64,000 nucleotides of DNA. Source: Ampullaceana balthica. Lineage: Eukaryota; Mollusca; Gastropoda; Lymnaeidae. Shown here piece by piece: positions 1-11,200 of the stretch. Positions within the stretch are counted from its first letter, which is position 1, and every line of letters starts with the position of its first letter. A program made the translations under genes and the position numbers. Below the pieces are notes generated by a model that did not search any database, was not told the DNA's origin, and was given only the letters and a program-made list of their open reading frames with translations. The stretch lies in contig CALYLW010000037.1 in NCBI GenBank assembly GCA_944989445.1, positions 584,501-648,500 on the forward strand, given 5' to 3'.

Positions 1-33
1 ACCAATGCATCTGGTAATCGATCTAATATTATT

Positions 34-292
34 TTAAATACTACGATGATGAACAAGAAAAAGGTATTCTTTTTAATTATGATTTACATAGTAATTTTAA
101 ATTTCCGATGAATCATATGCTTAGTACTAATAGTTGTAGTGAAATTGACAATGAAATTGACAAGTCATTTGTTGATAAACAACAAGCCCCGCCACCCCCT
201 CAAATGCCTTGATGACCTGATAATATTTCTACTACAAATAATAACATATACAATGTAGAGTCTAATTTGAAAGCTGCTAAACTTTTTCACTA
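34..292 (+). pseudogene. Decayed coding-like segment, unidentified
   Basis: One forward frame reads through an acidic/polar stretch, then a short proline run (APPPPQMP), two adjacent TGA codons, and a further 25 or so codons (ending LKAAKLFH) before TAA. In-frame stops lie just upstream, and no acceptor AG precedes it inside the window. It looks like a broken exon or pseudogene end whose remainder lies left of the window. The family is not recognised. It could equally be chance open frame in AT-rich DNA. Confidence 0.2.
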
Positions 293-924
293 AAATTTAG
301 TGCAATTTTAAATAGAATTTAAATAATTTCTAGTTAGAACACACAGTATAGCTTCCAGTTCCATTGTAAACATTTGAATTTTCCAATTATTTTCCTGTAG
401 GGGTGACCATGGATATTGAGCTCTAATTTTTTATTTGTTTTTTTTTAATGTGAAATTATTTCTGTTTGTTGTAAATATGAATATAGTTCAGATAAAACAC
501 CATTTTATTACATTTTGGATAAAAATCTAAATTTTTTGTGACTTTGAAAGAAGTTTTGTAAAGCAAATGTGGTGTTTTTTAAATTTTATTTTCACTAAAA
601 CAAAATCATATTATTTTATTTAAATAAAGTCATGAGCCTGTGATGCATGAAAACCTCATTCTTTTCCCTTTAATTCAATACCAAATATATCATTATCTGC
701 TAAATAATAAAAAAAAGTTATTAACATTTTAAGATAGCATGGCAGCCCGCTACAAATTTCCAGAATAGATAATTCCGTCAGAATGAGAAAAATAATTCAG
801 GAGAAAAAGAGTTAAGGGGTCTTTCATCAATATTTCTATGTCATTTAATGCTTTTTCAAAAGGCAAAAATCTCCCACGTTACAGTATGATTTACAGCAGG
901 GTTAAGTTTGCTCTTTACTATTTA
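293..924. other. AT-rich stretch without recognisable features
   Basis: No open frame of note, no terminal inverted repeats and no RNA-like fold are visible. It is either intron of the gene ending at 5392 or intergenic DNA. Confidence 0.5.
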
Positions 925-926
925 TA

Positions 927-1880
927 CAGTCGAACCCACTTAACTCGAGCTCGGTTAACTCGCCCACCCTACTAACTCGACTTTTTTTTATTGGAACCGC
1001 CAAATTCTCTCTTTTTCTTAGCATTTTCTCATCGGCTAATTCGATTTATTTAAGTCCCCGAAACTTAATACCTCGAGCACAAAAGAGGGCCAAATTTGCA
1101 ACTTAATGTTGGTTAGCTCGATCCTCGTCGGTTCGCCTAGCAATGCACTCTGGGATTTTTAGTTCAAAACAGTGTTGACACCTCGCTTTCTTCAAGACTT
1201 CCGGCTATTGTGTGATTCTATGAGATTTCAATAAAAAATTACCGGATGTTTTGTGTGTGTGAATTATTAGTTCGACGTGTATCCATGGAGTATGTATTCA
1301 CCTGAGGTACTGGAAAATCGCGTTAGGTCATTATTTCGCATTGCATTTTATATTACAGTCGAACCCACTTACCTCGAGCTCGGTTAGCTCGACCACCCCA
1401 CTAACTCGATGTTTTTTATTGGAACCGCCAAATTCTCTCTTTGTCTTAGCATTTTTTCATCTGCTAATTCGATTTTTCTAAGTCGCCGAAACCTAATACC
1501 TCGAGCACAAAAGAGGGCCAAATTTGCAACTTAACGTTGGTTAGCTCGATCCTCGTCGGTTCGCCTAGCAATGCATTTTTAGTTCAAAATAGTGTTGACA
1601 TCTCGCTTTCTTCGAGACTTCCGGCTATTGTATGATTCTACGAGATTTCAATAAAAATTACCCTATATTATCTTCTTTCACTTTCGATCCATGTGTGAAT
1701 TAGATGTATTCACCCGAGGTGCCCGTAAATCGACATTAGCGATCTTTAATCCGTCATTTTTTTTACGCAGTGCATTTTATATTATTATTAAACTTAATTC
1801 ATTTTCTGATGCATTGATCATTTTATTTTTTAAGATAAACGAATATCTTTAGAAATGAAAATAAAGGTTTGTATCGAGAA
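927..1880 (+). repeat. Tandem pair of Tigger-like element ends
   Basis: Two near-identical blocks, each beginning CAGTCGAACCCACTTA just after a TA, start at 927 and 1356, so the repeat period is about 429 bp. Both continue through the same body (phrases such as AGACTTCCGGCTATTGT and GAGGTGC/ACTGG). The second block runs on to about 1880. The same body recurs at about 40135-40470, inside the large Tigger-like element. The CAGT start and TA flank are typical of pogo/Tigger elements of the Tc1/mariner superfamily. No transposase is encoded here. Confidence 0.7.
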
Positions 1881-2564
1881 TCGATGGTGGTTTTTATATA
1901 ATTAAATAAAAAATTATTTTTCTGTTAAAAGTTTGTTGGTGCTTTGTTACGTGACTGTGACACTAACACTCGTGTGACGATGAATTCAAATCATTTTCTT
2001 AATATTCCAGTACATGTATATAATATTATTAATATACACGTCATCACTTTTGTAGGTCGAATTCTGATAAGGAATGATTTTAAAAAAAATTCGCTTAGAC
2101 ACACACAGCCAAAGCGTGCTGTGATCAATGGCAACGGTCAAGGCCGCAATAGTTTTATTTTTATTACAAGTTTGATTGACTGAGGAAATTCGAGAGCGTT
2201 TTGATAGTAACAGATATCCTGCACGTCAAAAGCATTAAACTTAAAATTACCATATTGATATGTAAATTTGCTGATTCGACGGCAGACGCGAGCGGCTGTG
2301 ACATGCCATGCCACATGCGGCATGAGGCGAGGTGAAAAATTTTACCTTTTAACGCAAGCGCAGACAATTATAAACTGGTAACTTTTTTTTTATTAAATGG
2401 AATCGAAACATGACCACAGAGACGAAATCAAAGACCTTTACTTCGGCATTAATATATATATATATATATAAAAAATTCCCGATTAGTCATAACTTTTCCC
2501 GACTTTTAAGGCCGAGAAATTTTTTTAAAAAGAATTCCTGACTTTTTCCCGTTTTCCTAAGTGG
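1881..2564. other. AT-rich stretch, short TA microsatellite near 2450
   Basis: No gene is visible. The short open frames here have no recognisable composition or motif. A brief (TA)n run lies at about 2450-2470. Confidence 0.4.
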
Positions 2565-2814
2565 GAACCATGATTATATTTAAACGATCCTTAAAAACGA
2601 ACGGTCATTACAACCTTAGGAAAGAGTGAAGAAATAGGGTTCCGATTAATTCCCATCACTAATTAACGCACATCATGTACATAAAGAAATTTCAAGCCAT
2701 GTTAATATTTTGCCGCCATATTGGTTTTCGTTTTAACTTTAGCATCGGTTATGTCGACGCCATTTTTCATACCCCAACCCCGTCGACGTAACCGGTTTCG
2801 ACTGTATATATTTT
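2565..2814 (-). mobile_element. Tigger-like terminus with fragment of a TAGTGATGGG MITE
   Basis: Read on the minus strand, 2814 back to about 2675 matches the end of the large Tigger-like element at 29853 (shared words: GGTATGAAAAATGG, AACCAATATGGCGGCAAA, CTTGAAATTTCTTTAT). It is flanked by TA at 2815-2816. Below about 2660 it continues into ATTAGTGATGGG, the end of the small element found complete at 38801-39251. This copy lacks the insertion present at 29987 and so serves as an empty-site control for that insertion. Confidence 0.65.
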
Positions 2815-3559
2815 TTAAAGAAAAATAAAGGAACACAAATAATTGATCCCAACTCAGCTGAATTTTAAAATTTATATATGTGGATGTAAAAAAAAATCTT
2901 CCTACCACACCGAAAGTTCAAAATTCAGCTTCCAGGCTAGTTCTTAACCCTTTCGCCCTAAGGCAAATACTGAGCCACGCACAGGCTTTCCTTGAGAAAA
3001 GGCGCATAACATTTCTTTTACAAAGTCTAACTGGGCACATCCATAAACAGCCTCATGAGCCCTACATATGGTTCTAGTTCATGTTTAGTGCACTATCTGC
3101 AATAAAATTCCTAATCACAAAATAAATGTGTTATTATCCCACTGGCTTACGATGACTGGACCTAATGGGTTTATGCTGTCTAAGCCTAAAACATCATCGG
3201 ACTTGTTATCAGTATCACCATCCCAGTTACTAAGGTCAAACTACTTCAATTTGAACATAAAATAACTTCTAACTTCATTATATCCAGTATTATCCCCTAA
3301 ATCTTAATAATTCCTATAATAATTGTACCCTTTAGCATCTCTAAACATCCACAAAACATCACCCATTTAGGAGAAAAAAATTGCACAAAACCCACTAATT
3401 TTGAAATTTTACCTAAAACACAAGACTGGTCCTAAAATAATAAAACAAAAACTAAATGGAAGTTTGAGAGTTAAAGATAACATACCTGTATATTAATTGC
3501 CTAAAAAATTGGATCTTATCTGCAAGAATTGGTGACGCTCGGCGACTCCAATTGGGAAA

Positions 3560-3835
3560 GGTTTATGGCAAAAAAACACAACCCTATTTCTCCGCTACTT
3601 CATTGGCACCCTGTACAAGCAGGCATTGATTATTAACTGTCCGTCCTCTGCCACAACTTCATTTTTGACTCATGCAAAAGGTCTTTCTCTTTTTGTGCCC
3701 CCAAACTATGGAATTCTCTACCATTACACATTTGCATTATTCTTACTACTAAAGCCTTCAAGACTGCACTAAAAAGAAATATCTTCAAACTTTTATTTCA
3801 AAATTGATTAAACAATAAGCAAACATTTCTTTAAA
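3560..3835 (+). mobile_element. L2/CR1-like LINE, degraded 3' coding end
   Basis: The plus strand encodes broken pieces of the same reverse-transcriptase C-terminal tail seen better preserved at 44907-45300 (minus). It has a weak counterpart of the LHWLPIQARIDYK region, then GLSLFVPPNYGILYHYT and a closing Lys-rich helix. In L2/CR1-type LINEs this region follows the polymerase domain. It is frameshifted and non-functional. Confidence 0.5.
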
Positions 3836-3852
3836 TTATAACTGTAGGTTAT

Positions 3853-5120
3853 GGGGCCATCCATATATTACGTACGCACAAAATTCGTATTTTTGTCCTC
3901 CCCCGTTGCATCCCGTATTTTTGACCCCCCCCTCCCCCCATGCTTACGTATAAATCCCCCCCCCCTTTAAAAAAAATTTAAGATGGAGTCAGAAAGAAGA
4001 TATTGGTTTTACTCTTTGAAGCCGTTCATAAATGACGTCACAAGCCTAAAAAGGGGGCGGGGGAGAAGGTCACGCATTTGTGATTGGGGGGGGGGTGTTT
4101 GAGAAATGTGACGTAACATCAAAATGTGCACTAAAATATTTGCAAATGCTGCTTTTTTTTGTGTCAAAGCTTTGGGGCCGTCCATTAATGACGTCCTGTG
4201 ATTATAGACAATTTTCCTCCTCCCCCCCCCCACGCGTCCCCCTCATTTCCAATATTACCTCATAAAAATGCACCCCCCCCCCAAAAAAAAATAGCATGTT
4301 TTAAATCACTTTTTTGTCATTTGAGTATGTATTTAGTGTAAGGCTGGACTTTAATATCGTAACACGCGCGAAGCCCATGTAAACCGTCATTAAATAAACT
4401 GTAAACAAACAAATATTTAAGTACAACTTTTATTTTAAGTTACGCGTTTTGATGTGACGTGACATTTCTGAAACTACCTCGTCACAAATGGTCGACCCCC
4501 TACCCCCTCTAGGTGCGTAAGTCTAGGCTGGCATTCTTATATCGTAACACGTGTGAAGTCATGTTAAACACCAAGTAAAAAATCAAATATTTAAGTGGAA
4601 CTTTTATTTTAAGTTGTGAGTTTTGATGTGATGTCACATTTCTCTAACACCCCCTCCCCCACATCACCACAAATATGTAGACAACACCCCCTTTTCCCAC
4701 TAGGTGCGTGAAATCCCCGTCCCATTGTGTGTTTACAACGGCTAAGGCACCAGTGGGCGAAAGAGAAACTTCATCTAATTTCAAGAAATGGAAATATAAT
4801 TCTGACGGATATATTTTAATAATGTGTAAACGTTTGGTCTGAATCAAATGTTAATTACTTCCAAGTAATTAAAAGTTCAAAATTTCGTTTGCAGTAAATT
4901 TTAGAACATTATTGCATATCAGTATTGACTCAGTCGGTCTCGAATGACGTTTGCAGTCAGAGCGGTTTACGTTTCTATGCTTAGTATTATGCAAATTAAA
5001 TTTGTTGTGCCTACGTACACATTCAGTCGAGACCCCCCTCCCCCCTTACGCATGCATACGCAAAATGCCGTAAATTTAAGACCCCCCCCCTCCTTGCGTA
5101 CGTAATATATGGATGGCCCC
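3853..5120. mobile_element. TIR element with GGGGCCATCCATATATTA ends
   Basis: The two ends are inverted repeats (GGGGCCATCCATATATTACG at 3853 and its complement ending at 5120), flanked by TAT on both sides, consistent with a 3-bp target duplication. Inside are two further end-like sequences of the related CCGT(T/C)CATAAATGACGTCA type, at about 4021 and 4174. Two diverged direct repeats lie at about 4340-4490 and 4525-4660 (ATATCGTAACACG ... ATATTTAAGT ... TTTTGATGTGA). Long poly-C tracts surround the ends. No transposase is present. The 3-bp flank suggests PIF/Harbinger mobilisation, which is an inference. Confidence 0.7.
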
Positions 5121-5265
5121 TATGTGCACCATCATTTCAATTTATGTTATAATTAGGATATAAGATATGAATGTTTGCTAAAGTACTGTTTTATTTAAAT
5201 TATGAAGTGATTATTATCATTATTAAATACATGAACTTTTATTAAAGCAGTTTTATATGTTGCAG

Positions 5266-5392
5266 GGTGTCTCAAAGAAATGAAGGTGCTTATAGTGCTG
5301 GTACTCACACTCAAGGAGGTGGTTCTGGGCGTTACGGGGATTATGCCAGTCAAGTGGAAGGAGAGAATAGCACATACTATAGGCGATACTAA
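5266..5392 (+). CDS. Terminal coding exon of an unrecognised gene (partial)
   Basis: A polypyrimidine-poor but acceptable acceptor (ATATGTTGCAG) opens an exon in phase 2. It reads about 41 residues rich in Gly, Ser and Tyr (including GAYSAGTHTQGGGSGRYGDY) and ends in YYRRY and a TAA at 5390-5392. An AATAAA lies 70 bp downstream at 5462. Codon use and the clean acceptor-stop-polyA order support a real last exon. The earlier exons must lie left of the window, or in the first kilobase if the broken segment at 34-292 belongs to it. The tail resembles low-complexity C-termini of many RNA-binding or membrane proteins, so no family is assigned. Confidence 0.5.
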
Positions 5393-5461
5393 GTTGCTAC
5401 TGATAAAACTTGGAATTTTAAATTTTTTTATATTGGTATAAAAAAAATGCTTTATTTTAAA

Positions 5462-5467
5462 AATAAA
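5462..5467 (+). terminator. Polyadenylation signal AATAAA of the exon ending at 5392
   Basis: This AATAAA lies 70 bp after the stop codon of the terminal exon. A second AATAAA-like signal lies at about 5683. Either could define the mRNA end. Confidence 0.4.
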
Positions 5468-5699
5468 ATATGGAATGTCTTTTATATGTTGCAAAAATGT
5501 GGGTGTAAACAGAAAATGCATAATCCATTAAAATTTTCATGGTGGATTATGTTGTTTGCAGACACCAGTTTTAATTCATGTGTACATGGTTACTTTTGAT
5601 GCAATTTTTATGTTAAAAGCGTAAATATTTAATGTTGTATATAATTGTTTTTTTGGAATGTTTTTATCTATTAAAAAAGATGAATAAAAACAATTTACA

Positions 5700-6281
5700 C
5701 TTCTTTTTAGTTTTTAAAAAAAATCATGTGTTTAGAAATTCAATTGTGTTTTGCAATATTGTCTAGAATTAGTAGAGCACTTAGTTTATCCAGCCCATTT
5801 GCATGAAATTACATGTAATGATGAATTATAGTTTGACTTTGGATAAGAAAATAATTGTGAATTAATCTGAAGATCCAATTAATGGCAAAATGAAAATTTA
5901 TTCTAATAACCCTTAAAATTAAATTTTAAAGTTCATAATCGTTATATTTTCTTCAACTCCATAGACTAGAACTAATTAGCACAATTATGCAATTACAATG
6001 TTCTTTCTTTTAAAGATACATTTCAATTATTTTAATTTTTTTTAAAACTGAGTACTACTTCATATTTATTGCAAAGAGAATAATTTGTATTATATTTAAT
6101 TCAGAGTAATCAGAGACAACAAACTGTCCTGTGGTATCGGGGATTAAATGAGCATAATGTATGCTTGTTACACTCTTTCAGAACTACTTTTAGTTTTGAA
6201 TTAACGTTCGTACTAAAAAAAAATAACTAGCCATTTCTTAAGGGCCAAGCATTATGATTATGGCTACTATTTATCCTTTTA
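5700..6281. other. AT-rich intergenic stretch
   Basis: No open frame, inverted repeat or RNA gene is seen here. Confidence 0.4.
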
Positions 6282-7350
6282 CAGGGGTGTCCAAAGTCTG
6301 GCCCGCTGCCTCATCTGAAATAAATGACTGAAGTATTATTTTTGTAACAAAATTATTTATATAAGAAAAGTCGAAATTGTGTGCCGTTTTGAGTATGTCA
6401 AATGATCGCATAATTCAATAACATTTTATTGTTTACCAATTACTTGACCTGTCTTAAAAACCAAACAAGAGAACAGATTTGTTGAATTAAATCCCATGGA
6501 AAAGATATCTGCAATTATTATTGATGGTGCCCGTTATGACTAGAAAGCAACGTGGACTAGCAACACTTGTCTGTAGCAAAGTTAGCGAAGAGGGTGACAA
6601 AGCTCTTAAACTTCACAGTATCATTCAAGTTATTTGTGCTAAACATTTTTGGTGTGATTATGTCACTAAGCCATTGATAAAATCTATAAATCTTTTCGCT
6701 CTAAATTCTAAAGTCGTGTTTCACAGGCCAGTTTCAGCAGTTTCTGCTTGACATCCAGGGAGAAAACGAAGATGTGTATCACAATGATGTAAGAGGGCTT
6801 AGTCAAGGGACAGGACTTCAGCGCTCCTGTATAATTAAAAAAGAATTTGAACAATTTATGGAAAATAAGAAACAACCAATTCCGGAATTATCTAATCCTG
6901 CTTGGCTGGCAGAGTTTGCATTTTTAGTTGATGTGGCAAGACATCTAAACCTGCTTAACACAAGTCTTCAATGCAGTGTTAAGCCAATTATATTCATATG
7001 TCAAGGCCTTTTGCGAACAAGCTGCAACGTTTTCAAAGGCAGCTGTCTCAAATGCTCTCTAATAGCACACATTTCCCCTCACTACAGGAAATCATGACAA
7101 GTTTTCAAGGAAGAATGGAATCCCATTTTGCAACGAAATCATACTGGGATATCATATCTTATCAAAGTATGAGATCACCTCGGGATACAATGAAGAATGG
7201 GATACCATTTTATGCAACAGGATCATCTTAGGTGAGGTATATAATGGGATTCATAATGCAGGGAAACACCAGGTATATAAGCTGGTGAATAATAAAATTA
7301 TGAGTAGTCGTTCAAAAAAAGATCTTGTTGCAAGTTGGATATTAGAATAA
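6282..7350 (+). pseudogene. hAT transposase pseudogene, GTF2IRD2/ZBED-like
   Basis: The element opens with a hAT-style end, CAGGGGTGTCCAAAGTC, at 6282. The plus strand then carries pieces of one transposase in shifted frames. About 6521-6750 reads MTRKQRGLATLVCSKV, corresponding to the segment after the first catalytic Asp. About 6774-7000 reads QPIPELSNPAWLAEFAF and VDVARHLNLLNTSLQ. About 7040-7135 reads SLQEIMTSFQGRMESHFATK. These are hallmark segments of the hAT-type transposase domesticated in vertebrate GTF2IRD2. Several frameshifts and stops break it, and the 3' terminal repeat is not found. A second copy of the same left end lies at 14247. Confidence 0.8.
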
Positions 7351-7995
7351 ATAATTTGTTTTTTTATATTCTTTTATTAAAACAGGCTAAGTTTATGATT
7401 ATGCCATGCCAAAACAAAGATAAAGCCTTGCCGTTAATACAAATTTTAATATTAGTCTTTAAAGTGTTTAAAAGAATTTAAAGTTGTTATAGTTTATCTA
7501 AATTTCACTAAAAGACCTATTTGTTTTCTGGGGTCAACAGCATATAGGTATCTACTACTATTGTGAAGTCTTAACAGTTAAAGCTAAGAAGTTCAGAATT
7601 TTCAATTCTTGAAATTAACCTTTCCCTTTCACACATGATGTTAATGTTTAAAAAAAAATACAATAGAAATGGAAAAAAATAATAATAAATTTAACTTAAC
7701 ACAAGAGGAAACAAATTAAAAATCTTTGCAGTTTACAGTACGATTCAGAATGTACAAAATATTCAGTTGGTAAAAATCATTTGAATTTAAAAACTTAAAT
7801 AAATCTGAAATGGCTGTATTTTTCATTTGTATGAGCCACAAAAAAATTCAAAAAATATTTACTATTGACAGAGAAAAATGTGGAGTGTTGTGACAAAAGG
7901 GGTGGGAAAAATGCAGATATTAAAATAAAGACCACATTTGATCATAAGAAAATAAAAATCATTATAGATGTTTCTAGTATAAAAATATCTTGATA

Positions 7996-9963
7996 TTAAA
8001 TTTCTTGCAGTCTTTGGTCTCCAGTTAAATTTTCACTGCCAAACTCCTTCCACAGTCTTTGAAATTCAGCTCTAAAAACAGATGTTACAGCATCATCAAC
8101 AGTTATCAAAACATTTTCCTGATTCCCAGTGATGGCTTGGTAAGTCCAATTGAATGAACCATTAATTAAAACTCTGTCATCGATGACAACAAACTTGTGG
8201 TGCATTAGATAAGATGAGTTGTTGGTTCGCACTGGAATACCTTAAAAATAAATTAAAAAGATGATAAAATAAATTACAGCTAATAAATTGTCTTTACTAT
8301 GAATTATTACAAATAGGCCAGTTCTAATAAGTTTTTTCTTAATTACATATATCTGTAAGATATTGACATTTTGAGAATGTAAGTATTATGCACCTTTTGT
8401 TGTGTATAAATTGAATATAAAATATATGCCTGATGCCATAAGATTACTATGATTTATATAACATATACAAGTACGACATGCCAAGACCAAAGTAATCAAA
8501 CTTAAATTTAGGCTTAATTAAGAACTTCAGTGAAATGATGTATCAGAAGAGGATATCAACAGGCAACATTCTTACTTCAGCCTACATACTACAAGAGATT
8601 CTAGTTCTAGGAAGCAAATACCTTGCTTTGCAATCTTTGCTGTGTAGACCCCAAAGCTCATTTTATAATATGCAATAGCTTACACTTTCTTTGTTTTGTT
8701 GGTATTGTATGGGCTATGGTCACTATTATGGATATAGATTTTAAGTACAGTGGAACCTCTCATAACGAGTAATTCGCATAACGAGCAAAAATATTTGCTC
8801 CCTTAAGGGGCGAAAAATTCGCATGACAAGTGACACAGAAAGGGGAAGTCCCTTTTTCCTGGAAATGTATTTGTAAGCCGGCATTTCCGCTCTGATGCAT
8901 TAGGCCTAGTAAGTATATGAATATGTTTAGCACTCGGCCTGTAAGCGTATTGTTTTCGTGTGTGATCATCCGTTTTTACAAATTGTGAATTCAGATAGTA
9001 TTCGTAATTTTGTTATGTGCAAAGTGTAATAACCTGTGCTAAAATGTCTTTGGAAAAAAAAACACTAGAAGACAATCATAAGAGTGAGAGGAAAAAAAAC
9101 TGTTGAAATAAAACGTAAAATCATTGAAACGAGAACAAGCTGTGAGCGTGGCCGTGGCTAATCTAGCGCGCACTAACTTACAATCGGCCAACATCAATGA
9201 TCTGCAGTATTCTCAAGAAAAAAAACAAACTTAAGGAACTATTTGCAAATGCTGTGTGACAATTACAATATTTAGTATTTGATGACTGGTTATCGGACAA
9301 TAAATAACACTTGTGCTGTGTTCTATCAATAAATAACATACTTTAATGTACTATACTTCTTCTTAAATGGGTAAAATAATTTGGGACCGGGATTCAGAGG
9401 ATTGCCAAATTGTTTCGTTTAACGAGTGTTTGCTTAACCAGTAAGACTCTGGAACGAATTAAACTTGTTATAAGAGGTTCCACTATAGACTATATAATAT
9501 ATGAATTTGACATTTATTTTTACCAACCCTCTTTAATCAATGACCAAATCTGAGAGCCTGAAGCATGAAGTTGGTCCTTGTCGGTGATGATCCTCATTTT
9601 GACTCCTCGTTTAAACATTTTCATAAGTATTTCTGCTAAATCTTTACACGTTATAATATAAACACAAATATCCATTGTGCTCTTGCAAGAGCATAAATGT
9701 TTATAAAGCTCACTCAAAGATGTTTTTTCATGGGAAAAGCGACAATTGTGCTTAACACATCCGCTGTCTGTAATAAAATAATCTTTACATGCTATCTTTT
9801 TATCGGGAAAAAGTAACACTTGCAAAGAGGTATTGCTTAGTCTACTTTCACTTTCAACTCCTTTCAATTTGTGGCGTTTAGTTTTACAGTATATTCTATA
9901 AAGCACTTCACTTGCGATGAAAAATAATATTGTGTAAAACGAGCCTCTGATTTGTGAATTCAT
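7996..9963 (-). CDS. PLD6: Mitochondrial phospholipase D6 (MitoPLD/Zucchini), two exons
   Basis: Exons are 9963-9528 and 8240-7996, giving 226 residues (human PLD6 is 252). A membrane anchor lies at residues 7-25. Cys69, His72, Cys74 and His78 form a zinc-finger-like cluster such as Zucchini carries between its early strands. The single catalytic HKD motif is HHKFVVIDD (H159, K161, D166), followed by NGSFNWT. In this family two monomers on the outer mitochondrial membrane build one active site, acting on cardiolipin and/or cutting piRNA precursors. The reading frame across the intron (KEG/IPVR) fixes the donor at 9527-9526 as GTTGGT, a weak site. The intron holds a Tigger-like element (8758-9485). 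The gene is head-to-head with TVP23. It looks intact and functional; the family assignment is very secure, while nuclease versus lipase activity is not decided by sequence. Confidence 0.93.
8758..9485 (+). mobile_element. Tigger-like element with decayed transposase N-terminus
   Basis: The left end CAGTGGAACCTCTCATAA is preceded by TA. The right end (TATAAGAGGTTCCACTA) is its complement with one terminal change and is followed by TA. Between them about 9040-9220 retains broken pieces of a CENP-B/Tigger helix-turn-helix region (KRKIIETREQAVSVAVA). The element lies in the PLD6 intron on the strand opposite to the gene. A diverged sister copy lies at 41765-42405. Confidence 0.8.
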
Positions 9964-10715
9964 TTTGGAAATCTTTAGAGATTTTTAAAAGTTACATTCT
10001 AAAAACATTAATTATCTTTGACTAGCTTTTGTAAAATGATGGATACAGAAAAAGAACCTGATTCTATCTAGACGTAAGATTTATCGGAAATAACCAGAAA
10101 TCTAAGAGAGACCACTCTCAGTCTCTCACATAAAACTTGTCTTTGCATCCGGTTGACGTTGCAATACAACAATGTCTAGCAACAATGTAAACTATTAAAT
10201 TTATCTAAGTATTAGAATTCTTTTGAAACATTAAATACCATGAACCATTCGTGAGAAATATAATTTTAAAAATATAGACCAAAGTCTAATACTAATAAAA
10301 TATTTTGGTAATTTTTGGCACTATTCTCTTGCCCTAGCAAATTAAAACTAGGACATTCAAATTCAATTCATTCACTTTCAATGTTCAATACTTATAACTT
10401 TCCTTTCATTCACGAAATGACAAAATTATTCAAAGTAATAAAATAAAAATAAAATGATTTGAATTAATTTTGCATTATTTTTACGAATATTATAATTAAC
10501 ATTAGCCTACTAAGATTAAGATTAATTAAAAATTATAGTCTCATTCAATTATCAATTAGTATTAGCCTAAGCCTAAGCCTAATGGCAATAGCCTAATTAA
10601 TGGTGTTCAAGCGGAATACCGAGGATGAGAATCACGGGTTCAAATCTCTGTACTGTAAAAGCCGGGCTTTGGGCCATTTTTTTTAGTGTGTTCCCTGGGC
10701 TAAGGCTAACCCTAA
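9964..10715. other. PLD6 upstream region, no gene
   Basis: This AT-rich DNA lies upstream of the PLD6 start. A short (CCTAAG)n run lies at about 10562-10585. A tRNA-B-box-like GGTTCAAATC occurs at about 10638, too isolated to call a SINE. No TATA box can be assigned with confidence. Confidence 0.35.
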
Positions 10716-11005
10716 CCTTCTTCTTCTTATCTATACAGACGCTCCTTCTATGCAGAAGATAGTTGCGTCCACAGACCATGACAGATGATCTGTTGGCAAG
10801 TGATGCAGCATTCACAGGCCACGGCTTTGTGGGTTCCACGCATTACCCAGCCGCCTAACTACATGTAGTGTTAGGTACCCATTCGGAGCGGGGTGACTCA
10901 GGGACGCCCTAGGCCCCGGGAACAAGCCCTTGCCTTCACACGGATTCGAACCCGTGACCATCGGTACGACAGTCCAGTGCGCTGCCACTCGACCACCGCG
11001 TCCCC
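10716..11005 (-). mobile_element. tRNA-derived SINE, family 1
   Basis: On the minus strand a tRNA-like head starts GACGCGGTGGTCGAGTGGC, with an A-box-like TGGTCGAGTGGC and a perfect B box GGTTCGAATCC about 45 bp on. This resembles serine/leucine tRNA heads. The body is unrelated to tRNA (GTTCCCGGGGCCTAGGGC, GTGGACGCAACTATCTTC), and the tail is AAG-rich. It is almost identical to the copy at 57607-57895, which supports recent retroposition by a LINE. Confidence 0.8.
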
Positions 11006-11031
11006 TTAGCCTTAGTCCGCCCAACTCTGAA

Positions 11032-11200
11032 ACTGAATGGGTACATGACATTAGTAATAGTTAGGGAAACAAATGCAGCTGTGCATTGTGCCACACAATC
11101 CCCTCATGCCTCATACTCATAGCAGTGGCCTTTGAACGCTCTGCGTCACTTGTCAACAGGGTAACAGTAACAGACCAGCATGAGCTTTCTTATACTTACA
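11032..11200 (+). mobile_element. SINE body fragment, family 2 (5'-truncated)
   Basis: It shares TTAGGGAAACAAA, the GTGGCC(T/C)(T/A)TGAACGC stretch and the GCGTCACTTG stretch with the body of the SINE at 45838-46085, but the tRNA-like head is missing. Divergence is high, so the copy is old. Confidence 0.5.

Noticed and set aside
10825..11005. A functional tRNA gene from the A and B boxes of the SINE
   Set aside because: The acceptor stem does not close and the SINE body follows directly; the same structure recurs at 57607 with the same body.
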